Positions 17,011 through 24,978 of a DNA stretch of 64,000 nt are shown one piece after another; within the stretch, counting starts at the first letter, position 1, and each line of letters begins with the position of its first letter. Source of the DNA: an uncultured Verrucomicrobia subdivision 3 bacterium. GTDB taxonomy: Bacteria > Verrucomicrobiota > Verrucomicrobiia > Limisphaerales > UBA11358. The DNA lies in assembly GCA_903884535.1 (NCBI GenBank), contig CAISEZ010000072.1, positions 50,450 through 114,449 of the forward strand, read 5' to 3'. The position numbers and the translations under genes were made by a program. Below the pieces are notes generated by a model. It was not told where the DNA came from and ran no database searches. It saw nothing but the letters and a program-made list of their open reading frames with translations.

Positions 17011-19863
17011 TCACATTCCCGGCAATTTTCCAAAATAAAAGCTCACCGCGCCGGAATATTCACCGTGCGCCACGTTCGCCTGGCCTTGCGGGCCGCTGAA
17101 TTTCGCTTCCTTGAATTTGCTCCCAATGGGTGGAATCGCGGCCAGAAATCCGAGGCCACAGTTCGGCATGGGCGCGCTGGCCTTGCCGACCAGATTTGTC
17201 GGCGGAAATTCCGGCGTCAGGACCTGCAGGAACTGCCCGGCGCGATGGTTGAGGACCGTAATCTGACCTTCCGTCGTGTCGAGTTGCAGCCAGCGCACGC
17301 CGGCGAAAAAGCCTTTGAACTCGGGATAAACCCAATCGCGCCAGCCGGCGATGGTGTTGTTGTAATCGTTTTCCCAAACGCCAAGGGTTGCGCCGCGCAG
17401 CCGGTTTTTCCAGACGCGATACGGGCCGTCGCCGAGCCAGCGTTTGTGCTGCACCAAATTTTCCGGGTAGTCAAACAGCACGCCGATGAAATCATTTGTG
17501 CCCTCGGCGGCATAGGTGTAATCGCAGTCAATCCAGCCGTTGCCGTTCACGCGCCAATCAATGGATTTCAAATCGCCACCAAACTTCGCAGAGACAAATG
17601 TGTCCGGACCGTCCTCGTCAAAATGAATTTGCCGGAGCGTGGCGCTGCCGACGGCGAGGCGCGGGCCGTTCGTCAGCGAAAAAACTTGCGCCCCGCGCCG
17701 GACGCCGGTGAGCAGGCCGGTTTCCTTGCTAAACGTCGCGGTCAGTTCGCCGGCGTTCACTTCAATGACACCGTTGGTTTCCGCCGCGACGGCGTGTTGT
17801 TGCGCCGGTTCGTGCTCGGAATCTCCAAGATAATTCTCCCATGGTTTGAGCGGCCAGACCCACGTCCATAATTCGCGGCCCGCCGGATCCGCCACGCTTA
17901 TCGCCAGCGCATCCGCCGGCTTCCCGGGCGGCGTGAAATCCAGCCGCCTGGTTTGGCCCGGCGCGATTTTCGGCGCGGGAATGGTTCCAGCCGCGACGAC
18001 GGTGAAGCCGGCGGCTTCTCCCGGCCCGGAAAATTTTCGCAGTTGCCAGGTGAATTTACATTCGCTGGCGTCAGTGAAACTGAAATGATTTTCAACATTG
18101 AAAGAACCATTGCCTCCGTGCATAATCTCGATGGGCGACCAGATTTCCTTGATCGCAAAATAGCTGCCTTCCTTCTGACGATAAGGGCCGACGATGCCGT
18201 CGGGCGCCTGATTTCCCGCCGTGTCAATCTCGCCGGTGTCTGGCCGCTTGAGGCCGTCGTCGAGCAGCGCCCAGATGAAACCGCCGGCGCAGCGCGGATG
18301 GCTCATCATCATGCGCCAATAATCATCCAGGCCCGCGCCCGCGCCGCCGTCGTAGAGGCCGTGGTTAAATTCCGTCGGCATGTAAATATATTTGGCCGGG
18401 TCGTTCGTCGCGACGAGTTCCTGATTTTTTGAAAAATAAACTTTCTGGCCGGTCGCTGCGATTTCGGCCTTGTCATAGGCGAGATAATGCGCCGTGTTCA
18501 GACCGCTGAACGTCGCCCACGGATGCAGCACGCGGCGCTGTTGCGGGTCCAGCTCGCCGAAAATGTGGTCGAAGTTTGTGTTGAAGCCGCCTTCGTTGCC
18601 ATTGTCCCAAAAAAGAATGCACGGATGATTCACATCGCGCACCACCATTTCGTGAACCAGCTTCGGCCCGACCTCGTTGTCGTAAAAATGGTGCCAGCCG
18701 CCGAGTTCGTCCAAAACGTAAAGGCCCAGCTCGTCGCACAAATCCAAAAACTGTTCATCCGGCGGATAGTGCGACATGCGGACGGCGTTCATGTTTGCAT
18801 CCTTCATCGTCTCGATGTCCAGACGATGCACCGCCTCGCTCAAGCAGCGGCCGGAATCCGGCCAGAACGAATGGCGACAGGCACCCTTCAAAATGATTTT
18901 TTGACCGTTGACGTAAAGCCCGTCGCCGTCGCGCACTTCCATCGTGCGAAAACCGAAGCGCTGCGAAATTTCGTGAATCGTTTTGCCATTCTGCTTGAGC
19001 CGGATTTCGACTCGGTAAAGATTGGGCGTTTCCGCCGTCCACAATTTTGGCGCAGTGATTTGCGTTTTAAGTTTTGAAACATCCGGACGCTCGCCGCCGA
19101 AAATGTTTTCGCCGGTAAAAGGCTCGCCGACATTTTGGCCGACCAGCGTCTGGATTTGGGCTTCAACTTCTAACGCGTTGGTGATGCCGTTTAAAAATAC
19201 CTGCGCGGAAAAATTCCCATCCGCCTTCGCGTCAATGGCGACGCGTTCGATGAATTGCGGCGGCACGGCTTCGAGATAAACCGGGCGGAGAATGCCGCCG
19301 AAAACCCAGTAGTCTGCCAGGCGCTCGGCGTCGTTGACGGACTTGTTGGCGGAATGTTTGGCGACGGTGACTTCGAGTTTATTCGTCGCGCCGAATTTCA
19401 CGTGCGTGGTCACCTCGTATTTGAAACGATAGAAGCTGCCTTGATGCACCGGGCCGACGGACTCGCCGTTGAGCTTGGCGTCGGTGTCGGTCATCACACC
19501 GTCGAACACGAGAAAAATCCGCTTGTCCGCCCAGTTTTGCGGCACGGAAAATTCGTGTTCGTAAAGTCCGCGCTCATCGAAAGCGTTGGTGGCATCCTTG
19601 TGGTAAGTCAGATAGCCGAAACCTTTCACGTCCCATTGCGACGGCACCGGCAGGTTGGTCCAATAGCCGGAATGCGCACCGCTGGTGCAGAAAAATTTCC
19701 ACGGCACGCCGTCATCCTTGCCGTGACCGGAGAGCATTTGAATTTCCGTTTCCTGGGCGGAAGCTTGAATCGAAAGAAAAAAACTTTGAACCACGAAATA
19801 CACGAAATACACAAAAAGTTTTTTCGTTTCGTGTGTTTCGTGTATTTCGTGGTTGCTCTTCAT
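17011..19863 (-). CDS. Secreted glycoside hydrolase family 2 enzyme
   Basis: A 950-residue GH2 protein. The sugar-binding jelly roll (GYWTNLPVPSQWDVKGFGYL) comes first, then the Ig-like domain. The TIM barrel has KGACRHSFWPDSG, NMNAVRMSHYPPDEQFLDLC, the acid/base Glu in DNGNEGG (about 423) and a probable nucleophile Glu in MPTEFNHG (about 497). Further beta domains follow. It is the last gene of operon C; the start ATG lies one base after the AraC stop. Residues 4-26 (NHEIHETHET then KKLFVYFVYFVV) are encoded by a palindromic intergenic-type repeat, which thus supplies the positive and hydrophobic parts of the signal peptide; the cleavage site is near SIQASA-QETE. Beta-galactosidase or a related exo-activity is likely; substrate unknown. 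Confidence 0.88.
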   Translation of the reverse strand: MKSNHEIHETHETKKLFVYFVYFVVQSFFLSIQASAQETEIQMLSGHGKDDGVPWKFFCTSGAHSGYWTNLPVPSQWDVKGFGYLTYHKDATNAFDERGLYEHEFSVPQNWADKRIFLVFDGVMTDTDAKLNGESVGPVHQGSFYRFKYEVTTHVKFGATNKLEVTVAKHSANKSVNDAERLADYWVFGGILRPVYLEAVPPQFIERVAIDAKADGNFSAQVFLNGITNALEVEAQIQTLVGQNVGEPFTGENIFGGERPDVSKLKTQITAPKLWTAETPNLYRVEIRLKQNGKTIHEISQRFGFRTMEVRDGDGLYVNGQKIILKGACRHSFWPDSGRCLSEAVHRLDIETMKDANMNAVRMSHYPPDEQFLDLCDELGLYVLDELGGWHHFYDNEVGPKLVHEMVVRDVNHPCILFWDNGNEGGFNTNFDHIFGELDPQQRRVLHPWATFSGLNTAHYLAYDKAEIAATGQKVYFSKNQELVATNDPAKYIYMPTEFNHGLYDGGAGAGLDDYWRMMMSHPRCAGGFIWALLDDGLKRPDTGEIDTAGNQAPDGIVGPYRQKEGSYFAIKEIWSPIEIMHGGNGSFNVENHFSFTDASECKFTWQLRKFSGPGEAAGFTVVAAGTIPAPKIAPGQTRRLDFTPPGKPADALAISVADPAGRELWTWVWPLKPWENYLGDSEHEPAQQHAVAAETNGVIEVNAGELTATFSKETGLLTGVRRGAQVFSLTNGPRLAVGSATLRQIHFDEDGPDTFVSAKFGGDLKSIDWRVNGNGWIDCDYTYAAEGTNDFIGVLFDYPENLVQHKRWLGDGPYRVWKNRLRGATLGVWENDYNNTIAGWRDWVYPEFKGFFAGVRWLQLDTTEGQITVLNHRAGQFLQVLTPEFPPTNLVGKASAPMPNCGLGFLAAIPPIGSKFKEAKFSGPQGQANVAHGEYSGAVSFYFGKLPGM
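19789..19854. repeat. Palindromic CACGAAA-type repeat lying inside the GH2 start
   Basis: Left arm 19789-19815 (AACCACGAAATACACGAAAT...) and right arm about 19825-19854 are near-perfect inverted copies made of CACGAAA-like heptamer steps. This class of repeat is frequent between genes in Verrucomicrobia and gives the artefact-like peptide NHEIHE when read through. Here it lies within the first 26 codons of the GH2 gene, directly after the AraC stop. Confidence 0.85.
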
Positions 19864-19864
19864 T

Positions 19865-20716
19865 TCACCCTTTCAAATGCTTGCGAAAATCCGTCGGCGT
19901 CATGCCGGTGTGATGCCGGAAAAAATGGCTGAAATAAAATTCGCTGGAAAAACTCAACTGGCCGGCGACGTCCTTGATCGAAAGCCGTTTGTCGGCGAGC
20001 AGCAGCCGCGCCTGGTCCAGCCGGGCGCGTTGGATGTGTTCATGCACCGTGCCCTGGCCGGATTTTTGGAACGCGGCGCGCAGGCCGGAATAGCTGACCT
20101 TGCCGATGACGGCCAGTTCCTTCGCCTTCCAGTCGCGCAGCGGATTGGCGGAAATGGCATTGAGCACGCGGACCACGGGCACCGGCAACTCGGCGTTCGG
20201 CGAGTCGAGCAGGTTGCGGGAGATCAGCAATTTTCCCAGCAGGTTGGTGATGACGAGGTGAACCTGCCATTCCCAACCGGTGGGCCGGCGGCGCACGAGC
20301 CGGAGCAGTTCGCTTTGCGAGCGTGCGACCAGCTTCAAATCCTCCAGCGGAAATTCGGCGTTCTCATCGTCGCGAAAAACTTCGTGCCAGAATTCCAGGC
20401 CCGGTCCGCCAAAACGAAAGCCGGTGATGGTGAGATGCCGGCCGGGTGCCGGCAGGTAGGTGCGCGGTTTGCCCATGTCCACGAGCCAGACTTCCTTGCC
20501 GCGCCGGAGCTGGAAACGGCGTGATTTGTATTCCAGCTCGCCTTCGCCGGATTGCACCCAGAACAGATGCGCGCCCGGTTTTTCAAAACGCTCATGGCGG
20601 TCCGTCTGATCCACGCGCCGGGAACCGATCGAAAACAAATGCCACAACAAGCGCCGCGCGACCGGTGACGGATCTACAAACGTCAGGTTGTCGGCTGATT
20701 GGGCGGGCAGGTCCAT
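19865..20716 (-). CDS. AraC-family transcriptional regulator
   Basis: About 283 residues from the ATG at 20716, which lies 8 nt after the kinase stop; in-frame codons further upstream belong to a shadow frame. The N-terminal half is a cupin-like ligand domain (GAHLFWVQSGEGELEYKSRR, LRRGKEVWLVDMGKPRTY). The C-terminal 100 residues are a double helix-turn-helix of the AraC type, with QRARLDQARLLLADKRLSIK and the signature SFSSEFYFSHFFRHHTGMTP. It sits inside operon C between catabolic kinase and GH2, so it probably senses a product of the pathway and controls operon C or the divergent operon D. Confidence 0.88.
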   Translation of the reverse strand: MDLPAQSADNLTFVDPSPVARRLLWHLFSIGSRRVDQTDRHERFEKPGAHLFWVQSGEGELEYKSRRFQLRRGKEVWLVDMGKPRTYLPAPGRHLTITGFRFGGPGLEFWHEVFRDDENAEFPLEDLKLVARSQSELLRLVRRRPTGWEWQVHLVITNLLGKLLISRNLLDSPNAELPVPVVRVLNAISANPLRDWKAKELAVIGKVSYSGLRAAFQKSGQGTVHEHIQRARLDQARLLLADKRLSIKDVAGQLSFSSEFYFSHFFRHHTGMTPTDFRKHLKG

Positions 20717-20724
20717 GACAGTTT

Positions 20725-21894
20725 TTAGCAGACAGCGGCGCTGGCTGTCCACTGCGCAGGCCAGGCATACGTTCCGGGTTTGATCGTCAACAAAATGGAT
20801 TCGTCGCCATCCACGGCCAGCGTTGCCACGCCCGGAGCCAGTTCGCGCAACACCGTTAGACGCGCCCAACCCATGCGCCGCACCAGTTCCGCCGCCGTCG
20901 CGCCACCTTCCGCAAACACGCGCGCCACGTTCACCTGCCGCAGGACTTGCTCGGCCACTTGCACGACGCTTTTCGACAATTGGCGAGCGATCGCCACGTC
21001 GCGCACCGGCGGCAGGCCCACCGCCAAAATTACGCGCGGATTTTCCGCGAAGGCCGCGACCACCCGTTGCGTCACCGCGTCAACCGCCGCTGGCGTGAAC
21101 TCCGCGCCCCACGCCAGTTCCTGCGGCAGCGAAAATACCGGCGTCTTGCGCCGCTTCTCCGCCTGCGCAAACTGCCGCGCTTCGTGGGTGGACGTGCCGC
21201 TGATAAATAGCTCCCGGCCCGACCAGGCGGCGGGTGAATTATTTTCGCCCGGCGGTGAAGCCAGGTTTTCCGCGTCCAGCAAGGCATTGAAAAATTCCGA
21301 ACCGCCCGCCGGCAACATTTCTGGAGTGCAAAAATCGGTCCAGCTTCGCACATCGGCCGATGTCGTGGCCTCGCCGATGACAATGGTTCCCGCCGCCAAC
21401 GACCGGTCGCCGTTGACGACTCGCAGCAGAAAGTTTTCCGGCGCTGCCAACAACCGCACCACCTGCGACCAACGGCGCGGATATTCGGGGTCGTGCAAAA
21501 ATTCGGTTTTGTGAAGCGGCTTGCCATGCACGAAATACTGGCCGTCGTGGATGGTCCGCCCCAGCGACGGATTCGCCGGCAGCAACAACGCGCGCTCCAA
21601 TTTGAGCTGCTTCATCACCGCCTCGACTTCCGCCGTCACCTGCCCGCGCAGCACCGAATCCACTTTTTTGTAAATCCACTGGGCGCCGGCCGCGCGCAGC
21701 ATTTTGGCCGCCGCTGCCGCGCGCTTCGCCGCCGCGACCGGCTCACACGAACGCGAATCCGTGTCCACGCAAACCAAATCCGCGCGACCGCTGGACTCGC
21801 CGCTGCGCACGATTTCCGCGCGCAAGCCGTGACGAAAACCCACCGCGCCGAGTTCGGCCGCACCGGTCAAATCGTCTGCAATCACGCCGATCAT
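20725..21894 (-). CDS. Four-carbon acid sugar kinase family protein (DUF1537)
   Basis: A 389-residue protein from the ATG at 21894, which overlaps the stop of the PdxA-like gene (ATGA). The N-terminal domain starts with MIGVIADDLTGAAELG (Asp7/Asp8 motif of the family) and has YKKVDSVLRGQ. The C-terminal domain carries the nucleotide-binding FAEGGATAAELVRRMG. Characterised DUF1537 kinases phosphorylate tetronates such as D- and L-threonate, D-erythronate or their 3-oxo forms, at O4. The direct coupling to a PdxA-type dehydrogenase is the known arrangement for D-threonate/D-erythronate use, where the dehydrogenase oxidises and decarboxylates the phosphorylated acid to DHAP. Substrate here is inferred from that pairing. 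Confidence 0.88.
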   Translation of the reverse strand: MIGVIADDLTGAAELGAVGFRHGLRAEIVRSGESSGRADLVCVDTDSRSCEPVAAAKRAAAAAKMLRAAGAQWIYKKVDSVLRGQVTAEVEAVMKQLKLERALLLPANPSLGRTIHDGQYFVHGKPLHKTEFLHDPEYPRRWSQVVRLLAAPENFLLRVVNGDRSLAAGTIVIGEATTSADVRSWTDFCTPEMLPAGGSEFFNALLDAENLASPPGENNSPAAWSGRELFISGTSTHEARQFAQAEKRRKTPVFSLPQELAWGAEFTPAAVDAVTQRVVAAFAENPRVILAVGLPPVRDVAIARQLSKSVVQVAEQVLRQVNVARVFAEGGATAAELVRRMGWARLTVLRELAPGVATLAVDGDESILLTIKPGTYAWPAQWTASAAVC

Positions 21895-22913
21895 GCGGCA
21901 AGTCCTTTCCTTTTTCCGACGGCGAGGTCGGCGGCCACTTGGATGGCAGAGAACAAACTCGTCGGGTCGGCTTTGCCCTGCCACGCGATGTCGAACGCCG
22001 TGCCATGATCCACCGACGTGCGGATGATCGGCAAGCCCAGCGTGATGTTCACGCCGGTGTCAAACGCCAGCATCTTGAACGGAATGTGCCCCTGGTCATG
22101 ATAGAGCGTGACGATGGCGTCATAATTTTTCCGTTGGCCGGTGGTGAAAACCGCGTCGGGCACCAGCGGGCCGGTGACATTCAATTTTTTCTTTCGCGCC
22201 AGTTTTACCGCCGGCGCGACAAAATTTTCCTCCTCATGATTGCCAAACAGCCCGTGCTCGCCAGCGTGCGGATTCAAGCCGCAGACACCGAGGCGCGGTT
22301 CACGGCGCAAAATTTGTTTCATCGTCTGCGCCGTCAATTCAATGACATTCAGCACGCGCTCGATCGAAAGTTTGCCGGGAACTTCGTGATAGCCGATGTG
22401 CGTCGTGACCATGCTCACGGTGATTTTGTCCGAGTAGAGCATCATGCAACTGCGCTTCGCTTTGGTCAACGCGGTGAAAATTTCCGTGTGGCCGGGGAAT
22501 TCCACGCCGGACAAATTCAGCGACTCTTTATGAATCGGCGCGGTGACCACGCCGTCAATCTTGCCGCTCAACGCCGACTGAATGGCCTGCTCAATGTAAA
22601 TGAAACCGGCCCGGCCGCAGGCGGCGGAAACTTTTCCCGGCCGGACTTTTTTGGCGTCAATGGCTGAGCAATCAACGATTAATGGCTCCGTGACCGCGCC
22701 GAAACTTTCCCATTCAGCCAGGGAAACGAGGCGATACCCATTGGCCACAAAGTTTTTCTTTGCCGCACTTTTCAGCACACTCACATCGCCAAAAAGCACG
22801 GGCGTGCAGATTTTTCGCACCGCCGGTTCACGCAGTGCTCGCAGGCAGATTTCCGGTCCGATCCCGGCGGGATCGCCCATCGTCAAACCGAGGACTGGCA
22901 GCGGGATTTTCAT
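21891..22913 (-). CDS. PdxA-family 4-phospho-tetronate / 4-hydroxythreonine-4-phosphate dehydrogenase
   Basis: 340 residues from the ATG at 22913, overlapping the stop of the upstream aldolase (ATGA). Family features: VLGLTMGDPAGIGPEI at the start, TAPIHKESL, FPGHTEIF, metal-binding His residues in TTHIGYHEVPG, LNPHAGEHG and YHDQGHIPFK, and the end motif RTSVDHGTAFDIA. PdxA enzymes bind divalent metal and NAD and oxidise then decarboxylate a 4-phosphorylated 3-hydroxy acid. In a catabolic operon with a DUF1537 kinase it is more likely a PdxA2-type enzyme that gives DHAP and CO2 from threonate or erythronate 4-phosphate than the vitamin B6 enzyme. Confidence 0.9.
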   Translation of the reverse strand: MKIPLPVLGLTMGDPAGIGPEICLRALREPAVRKICTPVLFGDVSVLKSAAKKNFVANGYRLVSLAEWESFGAVTEPLIVDCSAIDAKKVRPGKVSAACGRAGFIYIEQAIQSALSGKIDGVVTAPIHKESLNLSGVEFPGHTEIFTALTKAKRSCMMLYSDKITVSMVTTHIGYHEVPGKLSIERVLNVIELTAQTMKQILRREPRLGVCGLNPHAGEHGLFGNHEEENFVAPAVKLARKKKLNVTGPLVPDAVFTTGQRKNYDAIVTLYHDQGHIPFKMLAFDTGVNITLGLPIIRTSVDHGTAFDIAWQGKADPTSLFSAIQVAADLAVGKRKGLAA

Positions 22914-23824
22914 TCTCCGTTCAGCAAATGCAGTTCCCCCATTTGGCTGCGGATTTTTTCCAGCTCGGCGTCCGACACGCGCCGCAGCGGCGGCAGCACC
23001 TGGAGCGCGCACAGACCACGGCAGTGCATCGCCGCCTTGAGCGCCGCGAGCGATTCGTTCAGATTACGACCCTTTTGGTAAAGCAGCGCGACCACGTTCA
23101 TCCGGGCGGAAAGTTTTTCCACGGCGCTCCAATCGGCCGCTTGCACTGCCGCACAGAGTTGTTGGCAGATTTTAGGAATCAAATTTCCGACGCTCGGCAC
23201 AATGCCGTCCGCGCCGAGCTTCAAACCTTTTTCCATGAGCGCACCCACGCCGATGAAAACGGAAAAATCTTTTTTACCGCCGAAGCGTTGCAGCAGTTCC
23301 TCGTGGCGTTTCGGATTGTTTTCGGAATCCTTGAGACCGGCGAGCCGGGGATGGCCGAGCAGTTTTTCCACGGCATCCAGCGGAATGGAAACGCCCGTGG
23401 TGGTCGGCATGTTGTAAAGCATCAGCGGCCCTTTGGCCTGGTCGAGCAATGCTTGATACCAGCCCAGCAGTTTTTCCGCCGCCAGCTTTTCGGAAATCGG
23501 CGGATGCACCACGACGGCGTCCGCACCGGCTTGGAAAAATTCATTCGCCTCGGTCATGTCCGCCGCGCGGATGTCGCCCAAGCCGGCATAAACCAGCACG
23601 CGTTTATTCACGCGCGCGACGCTCTGCGCCACCACTTGCCGGCGAACTTCGCGCGGCACATGCGCGCCTTCCCCGGTCGTGCCCAGAACAAAAACGCCGG
23701 CCACGCCGCCCGCAATCTGCCCGTCCAACAGCCGATCCAGCGCGGCGGTGTCCAAAGCTCCCTGCGCCGTGAATGGCGTCACCAGCGGCACCACCGCCCC
23801 GTGATATTTCGATCCATTTCTCAT
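22910..23824 (-). CDS. Dihydrodipicolinate synthase family aldolase (second copy)
   Basis: 304 residues from the ATG at 23824; a TTG at 23836 that overlaps the upstream stop (TTGA) is a possible alternative start. Class I aldolase motifs: GTTGEG (48-53), LMLYNMPTTTG (Tyr137) and the Schiff-base Lys165 in AGLKDSENN. It resembles the catabolic members of the family more than lysine enzymes. It lies between an Fe-dependent dehydrogenase and the PdxA/DUF1537 pair, so a branched or deoxy keto acid may be split here into pyruvate and an aldehyde that the dehydrogenase reduces. That is inference. Confidence 0.88.
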   Translation of the reverse strand: MRNGSKYHGAVVPLVTPFTAQGALDTAALDRLLDGQIAGGVAGVFVLGTTGEGAHVPREVRRQVVAQSVARVNKRVLVYAGLGDIRAADMTEANEFFQAGADAVVVHPPISEKLAAEKLLGWYQALLDQAKGPLMLYNMPTTTGVSIPLDAVEKLLGHPRLAGLKDSENNPKRHEELLQRFGGKKDFSVFIGVGALMEKGLKLGADGIVPSVGNLIPKICQQLCAAVQAADWSAVEKLSARMNVVALLYQKGRNLNESLAALKAAMHCRGLCALQVLPPLRRVSDAELEKIRSQMGELHLLNGE

Positions 23825-23832
23825 TTTCAAAT

Positions 23833-24978
23833 TCAATAGGCCGCCGCGTAAATCTGCGCGGCATCCGCTTCGGTGAGCGGGCGTAAATTATTTTTCAACA
23901 GGCGCTGCACCTGCATCGCCGATTTGGCGAGCGACGGAATCGCGTCGCGCGAAATTTTCAAATCGGAAAGTTTTTGCGGCACACCGCAGTCACGCGATAA
24001 TTGCGTCAGAAAATCCACGCCGTGTTCCGCCGTGGTCAAAGTGGAACCGTTGCGCGCCACGCCGAGCGCGATGGAAATTTCCGCGTATCGCTCCGGCGCG
24101 GCGGAAAAATTGAAACGCAAAACGTGCGGCAGCAACAGCGCGTTCGAGACGCCATGCGCGATGTGAAACCGGCCACCGAGCGGATACGCCAGCGCGTGCA
24201 CCGCCGCCGTGTTCACCGGGCCGAGGCACAGGCCGCCGTAAAGACTGCCCAGCGCCAGCGCGGCGCGGGCTTCGACGTCGTTGCCGTTGCGCACGGCGCG
24301 AACCAGATTTTGCGAAATCAGCTTGATGCCTTGCAGCGCGTAAATGTCCACGATCGGATGCGCGAATTTGTTGGCGTAGGCTTCGATGCAATGCGTCAGC
24401 GCGTCCAGCCCGGTCGCGGCGGTGACGGCTGGCGGAACGGAAAGGGTCAGCAGCGGATCCACAAACGCCGCGTCGGGCACGAGGTGCGGGCTGACGACGC
24501 CTTTTTTTAATTCATCGGCTTCATCCAGCAAAATGGCGTTTGGCGAAACTTCCGCGCCGGTGCCGGCGGTTGTCGGCAAACAGACCAGCGGCAGTTCGCG
24601 ACCGCGCAATAGATTGATGCCAAAAACTTCCGGCGCGGTTTGCTTTCCACGCGCGAGCGCCGCGACGAGTTTGGCCACGTCAATCGCGCTGCCACCGCCG
24701 ATGCCCAGCACGCCGTCAATTTTTTCCGCCCGCGCAAATTGTAAAATGTTTTCAAACAGCGCCTGCGTCGGTTCCGAATCCACCGGCGCAGCTTGAACTA
24801 TTTCAACACCGGCCCTTTGCATGGCGGCTTTCACTTCGCCCAGCGTTGGCAGCACCGGCGAACTGGACACGAGCAGCACGCGTTTCACGCCGCGCTGCGC
24901 CAGAAATTCGGCGCATTGCGGGGCGCAGCCGTTGCCGAAAACGATGCGCGCGGGCTGTTGGAGCGTGACGATGTTCAT
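23833..24978 (-). CDS. Iron-containing alcohol dehydrogenase
   Basis: A 381-residue group III alcohol dehydrogenase. Visible are the NAD-site GIGGGSAIDVAK (92-103), PTTAGTGAEVSP (135-146), the metal-ligand segment GLDALTHCIEAY (Asp192, His196), AAVHALAYPLGG and FHIAHG. These enzymes use Fe2+ or Zn2+ and NAD(P)H on small aldehydes, polyols or hydroxy acids. Its ATG overlaps the stop of the BNR/MORN gene (ATGA). In operon C it precedes the DHDPS aldolase, so lactaldehyde, glycolaldehyde or tartronate semialdehyde-type substrates are plausible; nothing in the sequence decides this. Confidence 0.9.
   Translation of the reverse strand: MNIVTLQQPARIVFGNGCAPQCAEFLAQRGVKRVLLVSSSPVLPTLGEVKAAMQRAGVEIVQAAPVDSEPTQALFENILQFARAEKIDGVLGIGGGSAIDVAKLVAALARGKQTAPEVFGINLLRGRELPLVCLPTTAGTGAEVSPNAILLDEADELKKGVVSPHLVPDAAFVDPLLTLSVPPAVTAATGLDALTHCIEAYANKFAHPIVDIYALQGIKLISQNLVRAVRNGNDVEARAALALGSLYGGLCLGPVNTAAVHALAYPLGGRFHIAHGVSNALLLPHVLRFNFSAAPERYAEISIALGVARNGSTLTTAEHGVDFLTQLSRDCGVPQKLSDLKISRDAIPSLAKSAMQVQRLLKNNLRPLTEADAAQIYAAAY

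Noticed and set aside
19789..19854. CRISPR-like array
   Set aside because: The heptamer steps form one palindrome, with no spacers and no cas genes anywhere in the window.
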